From: Acidimicrobiales bacterium
Lineage (GTDB): Bacteria; Actinomycetota; Acidimicrobiia; Acidimicrobiales; JABEUL01
DNA: 11,469 nucleotides
Direction of reading: 5' to 3'
NCBI GenBank assembly: GCA_027451605.1
Contig: DAIDJA010000025.1
Span: 1 to 11,469, forward strand
Shown one piece after another: positions 1 to 6,093 of the stretch (position 1 is its first letter; the number at the start of each line of letters is the position of its first letter). The position numbers were made by a program, and so were the translations under genes. The notes beneath the pieces are model-generated. The model was not told the origin of the DNA. It ran no database searches and was given only the letters and a program-made list of their open reading frames with translations.

Positions 1-1580
1 CACGAGGCTCGACTTCCAATACGGTTTCGCCAAACATATCCGGTAATCCGCCACTCTATGTACCCTTCGAGGAACCCGGCACAAAAACTCGACTGAATTT
101 GATTGAAGGAGGTACATTTATCGCTTCGATTCAACAGATAACTCCCTTACGACTCGGGGTTGTAAGAACGGCGGTTGCGATGTCAATTTCGTCAATGTCT
201 TGTCTGAATATTTCTACATGTGTCTTTGTGGGAACAGAAAACCTCTCTTCAAATACTGTCATACCCGAAGTTATGTTAATGTCAAATGGAGGTACCGCCT
301 GGGAGACTAAATCTTTATCTCTGTCCAAATCCTACACTAACGGTAATTTAGTTTCAGTTAGCTGCATGACTTCGGATCGGTGTATTGCTATCGGTAACGC
401 AAAGAACACCGGAACCGGTAGTGTATCTTTTACCCTAAATATCTCTATTGTGGCTAATAAAGTACAACTCGGAAACGTTAATTTTATAAAGATTAAACCT
501 ATTCAACTTGCCGACTTATCCTGTGCCAATAGTTACAGCTGCCTTGCTGTCGGCAGAACAAATAATCCCGGTGTAACAAACAGTGCTCTAATTTTGGCAA
601 CTTCTGACGGGGGATCTACGTGGCAAATTGATCAACACGTTGGGGCTGACTCCCCTAATCCGCATAAAGGCGCAGGTACTGCCTTACAACCCTGGATGCC
701 AACAGTTGATGGTCCATTGCAATTTGGGGGACTTGTCGGAGTTGGATGCTCACCCGGTTCAACTACATTGAGCTGTGAAGTATCATGGCCATTTTGGCCG
801 GCCTTAGCAAATACGTCAAACGGAACCAACTGGTATTCCGATATTTCCTCACAAGGTACCTCGGGGTCGATGGGCGGTAGTATTTCATGCCCTACTACCG
901 GACACTGTTTTGGTGTGAGTGCTACTCAATTCATGTGCGCATATGACACAGTATGTACTTCTACGCAGATTTTAGAGACCATACCGAATGCGCCCAACTG
1001 GGAAGTGGGACTTGCCGGCGAAGGACCTGACCCCAATAAGTATAGCCCATCTTTAAATTCAATTTCATGTCCGACAATTTCCGAGTGTGTCTCGGTAGGC
1101 TATTGGTTTCCGGAGGCTAATTCAAGTTGGTCGCCATCTTTTCCGCTGGTAATGTCTCCACAGATGGCAATCCACCCTTTCTTTCGCCCTCCACCTCCCC
1201 CACCGACTCTCTTCACCTGGACCAACCTGGGTATCGTCTTGGGAGTCGTATCACTTGTTACCGGCTGGGGTGAATTCGCAGATGCATTCGGTGGCATCGC
1301 CACTTTGGTCACCGGTCTCTTAGGTCTGGGAATCGGAGCGGCAACAACCTCTCAGGGTGATGCATTGGGATGGATTTCAGTCGGTCTTGGCGCTCTCGGT
1401 TTGTATTTTTATACTTCTTCATTGGCTTCAACGGTAACGGGTATTGTCGACTATTCGACTGGTTCAGCGGGACCTGCACCAAATATCGTGCTACCAAAAC
1501 AGTTGCAGGACGTACCGACTCCGAAGTCCACCGGAGAGGGTAGCGTTAATACCATACCCCCGAAGGACCAAAATGAGTGA
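1..1580 (+). CDS. Cys-pair / Asp-box-like repeat surface protein with Gly-rich membrane C-terminus (5' partial)
   Basis: The frame has no stop back to the left edge (first full codon at base 3), so the gene very probably begins outside the window; the TTG at 99 has no ribosome binding site and is a poor start. At least 525 residues are visible. Numbering from the TTG, paired cysteines recur at 35/41, 89/95, 142/148, 217/226, 264/270, 280/286 and 324/330, mostly as S-C-x5-C-x-x-x-G. Between several of them lie Asp-box-like strings (SNGGTAWE, TSDGGSTWQ, TSNGTNW). Together these suggest a disulfide-stabilised beta-propeller outside the cell. Six prolines (364-369) lead into a glycine-rich hydrophobic stretch (about 377-447) that can form two or three membrane helices, then a short polar tail. 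The end overlaps the next gene by 8 nt. The fold is inferred from repeats; ligand and function are unknown, and any signal peptide would be off-window. Confidence 0.82.
   Translation, partial: RGSTSNTVSPNISGNPPLYVPFEEPGTKTRLNLIEGGTFIASIQQITPLRLGVVRTAVAMSISSMSCLNISTCVFVGTENLSSNTVIPEVMLMSNGGTAWETKSLSLSKSYTNGNLVSVSCMTSDRCIAIGNAKNTGTGSVSFTLNISIVANKVQLGNVNFIKIKPIQLADLSCANSYSCLAVGRTNNPGVTNSALILATSDGGSTWQIDQHVGADSPNPHKGAGTALQPWMPTVDGPLQFGGLVGVGCSPGSTTLSCEVSWPFWPALANTSNGTNWYSDISSQGTSGSMGGSISCPTTGHCFGVSATQFMCAYDTVCTSTQILETIPNAPNWEVGLAGEGPDPNKYSPSLNSISCPTISECVSVGYWFPEANSSWSPSFPLVMSPQMAIHPFFRPPPPPPTLFTWTNLGIVLGVVSLVTGWGEFADAFGGIATLVTGLLGLGIGAATTSQGDALGWISVGLGALGLYFYTSSLASTVTGIVDYSTGSAGPAPNIVLPKQLQDVPTPKSTGEGSVNTIPPKDQNE
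1562..1567 (+). promoter_or_regulatory. ribosome binding site GAAGGA deciding the start at 1573
   Basis: GAAGGA lies 5 nt before the ATG at 1573, inside the 3' end of the upstream coding sequence. It supports the short start over the in-frame ATG at 1444 and fits translational coupling across the 8-nt overlap. Confidence 0.6.
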
Positions 1581-2010
1581 TTCTTCGTTTTCCGAAGTAC
1601 AAAAGGAAGGATCGACGGATTTAAATTCGGGATCACAAACAGATTTCATCGGTGAAGTTTTAAATCTTGCATCGTCAAAAGCAAATAAAATTGAATCAGT
1701 ATTGGGAGCCGCAATTGTCTATGTTCCACGATCTTTAACCCGCAAAAATGCTATAAACAGGTTAGTACAGTCCCATGGGATTGGTCCTGCTGCTGATCTC
1801 TTGATATGTGTGCGCTTACGAAACACCGCTGCTTTAATAGCGATAATAGCTGCAATTTGCTTTTATATATATTTGCCGATTACCATTGGCTTGGGTATTG
1901 CCTTAGATATATTGTCGCTAACGGCATCAATTGAGTCATCTTTTCGGCTGCGTAGATCAAATATTCCAAGACGTCGACCATTTGGACGAAAGCCCGCTGT
2001 TCCCCATTGA
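1573..2010 (+). CDS. small membrane protein with basic C-terminal tail, coupled to the upstream gene
   Basis: I chose the ATG at 1573 because GAAGGA sits 5 nt upstream and because the gene then starts within the last codons of the preceding gene (ATGAGTGA, 8 nt overlap), typical of translational coupling. An in-frame ATG at 1444 would put 43 extra residues deep inside the upstream gene and is unlikely. The 145-residue product has a polar, Ser-rich N-terminus (1-30), a mixed amphipathic region (about 31-80), a hydrophobic stretch at 84-120 long enough for two closely spaced helices, and an Arg/Lys-rich tail (RRR at 133-135), expected to be cytoplasmic by the positive-inside rule. I do not recognise a family. 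Its coupling to the repeat/membrane protein suggests the two products act together, for example as anchor and partner; that is inference only. Confidence 0.72.
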   Translation: MSDSSFSEVQKEGSTDLNSGSQTDFIGEVLNLASSKANKIESVLGAAIVYVPRSLTRKNAINRLVQSHGIGPAADLLICVRLRNTAALIAIIAAICFYIYLPITIGLGIALDILSLTASIESSFRLRRSNIPRRRPFGRKPAVPH

Positions 2011-2140
2011 TTTGACTTCTATGTCTAAAATACCGTATCAGTTGATAGTAAAACTATCCGGAACAAAGATTATTGTACCTGTGTCGCTTTGTCCGATCTG
2101 CGCCAGCTAAAGCTAGATTACGAACATATATCGGAATAGG

Positions 2141-2374
2141 CTAAAGTAACTTATCAACCGAAGAGCGCTTGAATGTATCTTCATCTAAAGTATCATCGGT
2201 ATTTTCGGCCAAGCACCAGCTTGCATGTGCGGATCCGGAAGGGGCTCCACATTCATCGCATTCTTGGTCAATGCTGTCATTAAAATCCGTGTCTTTGGGT
2301 GCCCCCGGCTCCGCATCCCAAGATCTTTTCAAATTACGAGCCTCTTCGAACCTGCGATGTCTACCTTTTTTCAT
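2141..2374 (-). CDS. small protein with a CCHC-type putative zinc-binding cluster
   Basis: The 77-residue start at 2374 is preferred over a TTG ten codons upstream because AAGGAG lies 6 nt before this ATG. The N-terminus is strongly basic (MKKGRHRRFEEARNLKRS, residues 1-18), suggesting nucleic-acid or ribosome contact. A low-complexity acidic middle follows, then C39-x2-C42-x7-H50-x3-C54, a plausible single zinc site, and an acidic tail. I do not recognise a named family. The basic start vaguely resembles small actinobacterial proteins such as DUF3073, but that is not a claim of homology. A 134-nt gap separates it from the membrane gene upstream, enough room for its own promoter, although no convincing -35/-10 pair was found. 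It converges with the plus-strand gene ending at 2010. Confidence 0.75.
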   Translation of the reverse strand: MKKGRHRRFEEARNLKRSWDAEPGAPKDTDFNDSIDQECDECGAPSGSAHASWCLAENTDDTLDEDTFKRSSVDKLL

Positions 2375-2380
2375 TGACAA

Positions 2381-2386
2381 CTCCTT
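2381..2386 (-). promoter_or_regulatory. strong ribosome binding site AAGGAG for the small CCHC protein
   Basis: On the minus strand AAGGAG is followed by 6 nt (TTGTCA) and then the ATG at 2374. This nearly ideal spacing fixes the start and argues against the longer TTG reading from 2404. Confidence 0.7.
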
Positions 2387-2453
2387 AAAAGCAAGTGAGC
2401 TCAACCTCTCAGTTACTTGACTGACGAGCTAACACTTAGACGCATGGTGATAT

Positions 2454-2477
2454 TAAAACTGTATTAATACGATTTTA
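2454..2477. promoter_or_regulatory. AT-rich imperfect dyad, possible operator
   Basis: The core GTATTAATAC (2461-2470) is a perfect 10-bp palindrome. Beyond a 2-nt mismatch on each side, TAAAA (2454-2458) mirrors TTTTA (2473-2477), so 20 of 24 positions are symmetric. It lies roughly 80-100 nt upstream of the small CCHC gene and just after the second membrane-protein gene. The tight centre makes a poor RNA hairpin, so a DNA-binding site is the likelier reading than a terminator. In an AT-rich gap it could also be chance. Confidence 0.25.
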
Positions 2478-2508
2478 GCCGAGTACAGTACCTTTTATTA
2501 TCGTTTTT

Positions 2509-4293
2509 CTAAGATCCAAGTTTGCACCAAACTGCATTTTGATCAACAATTCTAGCTTTTCCGAAAATTAGCGTTAAAGCATCAAATATTCTGTAGTTAT
2601 TAAAGCGATTTGCGACGATAACACAGCGTATATTATTTTTAGCCATATACGACTTAATATTTGATATTTGTTGAGTACTCGGCTCGACAAGAGATTGACC
2701 TGATAATTGTAGCGTCAAGTAGTTATCAATCGGTGACAATAAAAGGAAGAACGAGGGAATTCCCCGTATGCTTTCGAACCCATAACCGCTTGTAATACGA
2801 TATTTGAAATTACTTTGCGCGAGATAAATAAGTGGATCGCCGTTATAAATCGTTGCTTTAGGATAGACAGAAACTATCGCACCGTAAGGAATATATTTTC
2901 CTGTCGCCAAGTTCCCTCCCGGTGCAATTGCCTGTTGGTTAGCAAAATAATGTGAATCCATCCAAAAAAGATTAAGCGCCAACAGCCCTGCGATCAAATA
3001 TTTAATGCTAAATAATCTCCTAGGTCTAGCAACAACATGTTTCAAGGATTGATCCAGTCTTTTTAGTGCGATAATGAATCCGAAGTTACAAAAGAATGTA
3101 AAAAAATATATATATCTGACAAATAATGTATTCGATATGACTGGGGTATGCATCAATAAATAGTAGATAGGATTTGGCAGTAAGTTTTGCATTGGAAAAA
3201 TTCGCAAATCAGGGCCTATCATACAAAAATAGATGAATATACAAAACATTAGACAGTATCTGGCAATTTTTTGTCTCCATAGATATCTACCCAACAGCAC
3301 GATAGTCGCAAGTACCACAATTGGAATTGAAACTTTTGAGAAATTATTACTCATTAACTTGAGCCCAAGGTTCAATCTATCGAGCGGTAAAAATAAATCA
3401 GTTACTCCAAGTTTAAATATGGGATTTGAATATCTACCATTGTTGAAAAAAACATGATCCTTTCCAAATAAAAAGAAATATATTGCATAACCGCATAACA
3501 GGATGCTTATTAAACCGCCAACGCAACTTACAGCGACGATTCTCCGCAAGCGATCTCGTACAAGTCGGCGTTCTAAAACGGCAATAAAAAGCCCAAAGAT
3601 CCCATAGAAAAATAGTGTTGTAGTTATCAACTCTGTTGAACCGTAAAACTGTAACGAACAGATTATACCTAACCAAGTCCCATACTTAATCACAGAAATC
3701 TCTATCTTAGTGACTACTAGGTAGTAAATGTAAAATATTATCGGTGGACCAAAGATCCAGGTGACATGAAAATGACCATAAACTGAATCATTCACCACAA
3801 GTATTGAAAATCCCAATACCAAACCACTTAAAATGGATCCATACCTACTCTTGGTGATTTTATAATAAACGATATACGAGCTAAAGGCCGTTACTACCGG
3901 GCCCAATATAATTGCAATATTTGTGCTTACGACCGGACCAAACAAAAGGGTAATCGGCAACATTACCAGCGCTTGGGTGAAATATGCGGGAGTCCCCATC
4001 ATATTTATCCCATGAAGTGCAAATTGATAATTAGAATAAAAAATATTCTTGCCATGCAGAATAGCAAACGGCAGCCAAGCCATATTTAAGACTGACAGTC
4101 CAAAATCACCTCCCCCTGTCAGCGGTTGAGATACCCCTAATCCGTGAATCAAAATAGAGTTAAAAAGCACAACTGAGGCAAACAAATATAACAAGATCAC
4201 CATTAGATGTGTCTTAATTTGTTTGCTCCTCAAAAAAGGGAATGCGATTCTTTCTAGAGATGAAGTTTTATCATCAAAGATAGCTACAGTCAT
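2509..4293 (-). CDS. polytopic GT-C/YfhO-like membrane protein, paralogue 2
   Basis: A 594-residue integral membrane protein with about 11-12 hydrophobic segments and an extracytoplasmic C-terminal domain (about 465-594). The loop after the first helix carries G-G-G-D63-F-G-L; an Asp in this loop is the usual catalytic position in GT-C glycosyltransferases using polyprenyl-phosphate sugars. The next block (83-134) matches the adjacent upstream gene at 38 of 52 positions and includes FYSNY, FALHGIN and TPAYFTQA. C557 and C590, spaced exactly as in the paralogue, could form a disulfide. The ATG at 4293 has no good Shine-Dalgarno sequence, but an in-frame stop (4315-4317) rules out a much longer start. 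It lies 51 nt after its paralogue, probably in the same transcript. The likely role is glycan or cell-envelope assembly at the membrane; substrate unknown, and a YfhO-type lipid or teichoic-acid glycosylation protein is an alternative. Confidence 0.8.
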   Translation of the reverse strand: MTVAIFDDKTSSLERIAFPFLRSKQIKTHLMVILLYLFASVVLFNSILIHGLGVSQPLTGGGDFGLSVLNMAWLPFAILHGKNIFYSNYQFALHGINMMGTPAYFTQALVMLPITLLFGPVVSTNIAIILGPVVTAFSSYIVYYKITKSRYGSILSGLVLGFSILVVNDSVYGHFHVTWIFGPPIIFYIYYLVVTKIEISVIKYGTWLGIICSLQFYGSTELITTTLFFYGIFGLFIAVLERRLVRDRLRRIVAVSCVGGLISILLCGYAIYFFLFGKDHVFFNNGRYSNPIFKLGVTDLFLPLDRLNLGLKLMSNNFSKVSIPIVVLATIVLLGRYLWRQKIARYCLMFCIFIYFCMIGPDLRIFPMQNLLPNPIYYLLMHTPVISNTLFVRYIYFFTFFCNFGFIIALKRLDQSLKHVVARPRRLFSIKYLIAGLLALNLFWMDSHYFANQQAIAPGGNLATGKYIPYGAIVSVYPKATIYNGDPLIYLAQSNFKYRITSGYGFESIRGIPSFFLLLSPIDNYLTLQLSGQSLVEPSTQQISNIKSYMAKNNIRCVIVANRFNNYRIFDALTLIFGKARIVDQNAVWCKLGS

Positions 4294-4344
4294 GATTTCT
4301 ACAAAATGTGAACGTTACCCCGCATTGATACACAATAAAATCGG

Positions 4345-6084
4345 CTATTTTTTGACAAGATTGCACCAGACAGCGGTATCCTGTACCATTTTCGGAGATC
4401 CGTATATATATGAAACTTTGGTAATTTCATCTTTGTATTGATTAGCATTATAGAACACTATACAGCTGATATGGCTTGATGAAACATAATATTTAACGCT
4501 ATTAACGATGTCTGGCTGCGGTTTGACGGTGGCTTTTGTGTTGGACTCTACGTAATTTCTCAATGGAGAAGGCGGTAACATAATAGAGTTCTGTCCATCG
4601 ACTAAAACATTAGCGTAAACGCTAACAATTTTATATCGTAGACCGCTTTGAGCCAGGTAGATTAGGGTGGTGCCATCGGTAATTGCGGCTCTGGGATAAA
4701 CCCAAATAATGGCATTTTGAGGTAAGTAAGTTTTTGAAGATAAAACCGGATTTGCAGCAAACTTGCTCTGGACATTCCAAACATATGAGCCATTCCACAA
4801 GAGATTAAGCAATACCAGCAAGGCGAGCAGCGACTTTAAACTTATAATACTTGTAACAGCAGAATCCTTTACATGCCTTGAACGTCTGAAACTACCCAAA
4901 GCATAGACGAGAGTAAAGCCTAAAAACAGCTCCTCGTAATAGACAAACCTGCGGTACAAAACCGCTGATATAAAAGGAAGATGTCGCACAATATAGTAAA
5001 CGGGATTGGGTTGCAGCGGACCGCCAGCCCAAATCTGTAAAAGCGGTCCCATCATTGCCAACATAACAATCAGGCACATCCAGAGCCCAACCTTGGCTGC
5101 CTGAATTTTTCTCAATTTATGTATTCTACTGAGCACTACCGCCACAGCAATAAAGGAAATAGTAACGGAGCTAAAACCATTTCCAATAATCTGAACTCCG
5201 TTATGCCCTGCATTCCGAGGAAAAAACACAAATAAAAGATTATAATTAAGCACAGAGTCGAAGCCATATCTGGCTACAAACACATGCCCTTTACCATATA
5301 AAAATACGTAAAGTGCATAACTACATAATAAAGAACTAATTACCCCGGCAATAAATGTTACTCCGAGAAGTTTAAGAAATTTCTCCTTTATCAATTTTGA
5401 ATTGATTAGAAGTAAAACCAAACCCGCAATTATACACATATATATTGCATCTACGGTGACTTCAGTCCCTGCATAAAACTGAAGAGTGATTACTAGCCCA
5501 AGTGCAATTCCCGTCTTAATCACATTTACCTTATCGTGTTTTAATACATGGTAAAAGATGTACAAAAATATTGGCGGGCCAAAAATCCAACTCAAATTCA
5601 GATGGGATGCCGTATTCCCCGAAATGAGGCCGCGACCGAAACCGCAAAGCAGACCGCCGACAACTGATTCGAATTTATAGGAGGTAATTTTATAAAAAAC
5701 AATAGCTGCGGGTAGGGCACATACCACAGGCGCCAATATAATTGCCACATTCATGCTAGTTACAGCGCCAAACACAAGGGTAATGGGGCTTAAAATTATT
5801 GCCTGAGTAAAATAAGCCGGAGTTGCCATCAAATTAATCCCATGAAGCGCGAATTCATAGTTAGAATAAAAGGGATTAAGATGATGAATTAGGGCAAAAG
5901 GAGTCCAAGCAATTAAAAACGCTCCTAAACCCCAATCACCGTTACCCCACGTCTTATTAGGGATCGAACTGGATAATCCGGTTCTTATAATGTCATTATA
6001 AATAAATAATGAAATTGCCAGATAAACAAAAAACCATGAAATATAGCGACGCAATTCACTTTGTCTTAAACGCATGAATGACAT
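4345..6084 (-). CDS. polytopic GT-C/YfhO-like membrane protein, paralogue 1
   Basis: With the ATG at 6084 (AGGG 5 nt upstream, overlapping the alaS stop) the protein has 579 residues; a GTG at 6090 would add two residues and lie 1 nt after alaS. The first helix spans about 15-33, followed by a loop with G-N-G-D50-W-G-L, where D50 is the candidate catalytic Asp of a GT-C fold. Then comes the paralogue-shared block 70-121 and further helices, about 11-12 in all. The last ~120 residues, beginning near a YLPQNAIIWVYP motif, form an extracytoplasmic domain with C541 and C574. It has the size and layout of lipid-linked-sugar glycosyltransferases, but no family was assigned by search. It appears to be co-transcribed with alaS, an unexpected place for an envelope enzyme. 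Together with the following gene it reflects an old tandem duplication. Confidence 0.8.
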   Translation of the reverse strand: MSFMRLRQSELRRYISWFFVYLAISLFIYNDIIRTGLSSSIPNKTWGNGDWGLGAFLIAWTPFALIHHLNPFYSNYEFALHGINLMATPAYFTQAIILSPITLVFGAVTSMNVAIILAPVVCALPAAIVFYKITSYKFESVVGGLLCGFGRGLISGNTASHLNLSWIFGPPIFLYIFYHVLKHDKVNVIKTGIALGLVITLQFYAGTEVTVDAIYMCIIAGLVLLLINSKLIKEKFLKLLGVTFIAGVISSLLCSYALYVFLYGKGHVFVARYGFDSVLNYNLLFVFFPRNAGHNGVQIIGNGFSSVTISFIAVAVVLSRIHKLRKIQAAKVGLWMCLIVMLAMMGPLLQIWAGGPLQPNPVYYIVRHLPFISAVLYRRFVYYEELFLGFTLVYALGSFRRSRHVKDSAVTSIISLKSLLALLVLLNLLWNGSYVWNVQSKFAANPVLSSKTYLPQNAIIWVYPRAAITDGTTLIYLAQSGLRYKIVSVYANVLVDGQNSIMLPPSPLRNYVESNTKATVKPQPDIVNSVKYYVSSSHISCIVFYNANQYKDEITKVSYIYGSPKMVQDTAVWCNLVKK

Positions 6085-6089
6085 GAACA

Positions 6090-6093
6090 CCCT
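6090..6093 (-). promoter_or_regulatory. AGGG ribosome binding site overlapping the alaS stop
   Basis: On the minus strand the alaS stop TAG continues into GG, giving AGGG 5 nt before the ATG at 6084. It favours that ATG over the GTG at 6090 (no spaced Shine-Dalgarno) and the ATG at 6075, and it implies coupling with alaS. Confidence 0.45.

Noticed and set aside
106..122. A perfect AAGGAGGT followed 6 nt later by an in-frame ATC within the repeat-protein gene.
   Set aside because: ATC starts are extremely rare, and the frame is open upstream to the window edge. The motif simply encodes Glu-Gly-Gly.
1444..1572. An upstream in-frame ATG extending the small membrane gene by 43 residues.
   Set aside because: It lies inside the upstream coding sequence without a binding site, and the extra residues look like an out-of-frame shadow. 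The ATG at 1573 has GAAGGA at good spacing.
2044..2058. Hairpin GATAGT-AAA-ACTATC in the convergent intergenic region.
   Set aside because: The 6-bp AT-rich stem has a 3-nt loop and no adjacent T run on either strand, so it is too weak to call a terminator, although its position between convergent genes would suit a bidirectional one.
2021..2110. A 29-codon ORF just after the second plus-strand gene, ending in a C-P-I-C motif.
   Set aside because: It has no ribosome binding site and no recognisable homology, and it is short enough to be chance in a 130-nt gap. Conservation in relatives would revive it.
2509..6084. Possible recent horizontal transfer of the two membrane genes because parts look very AT-rich.
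   Set aside because: Two 120-nt samples of the second membrane gene gave about 30-32% G+C, but a sample in the 3' part of alaS was also about 33%, while another alaS sample was 48%. There is no clear boundary, and no mobile-element genes or flanking repeats.
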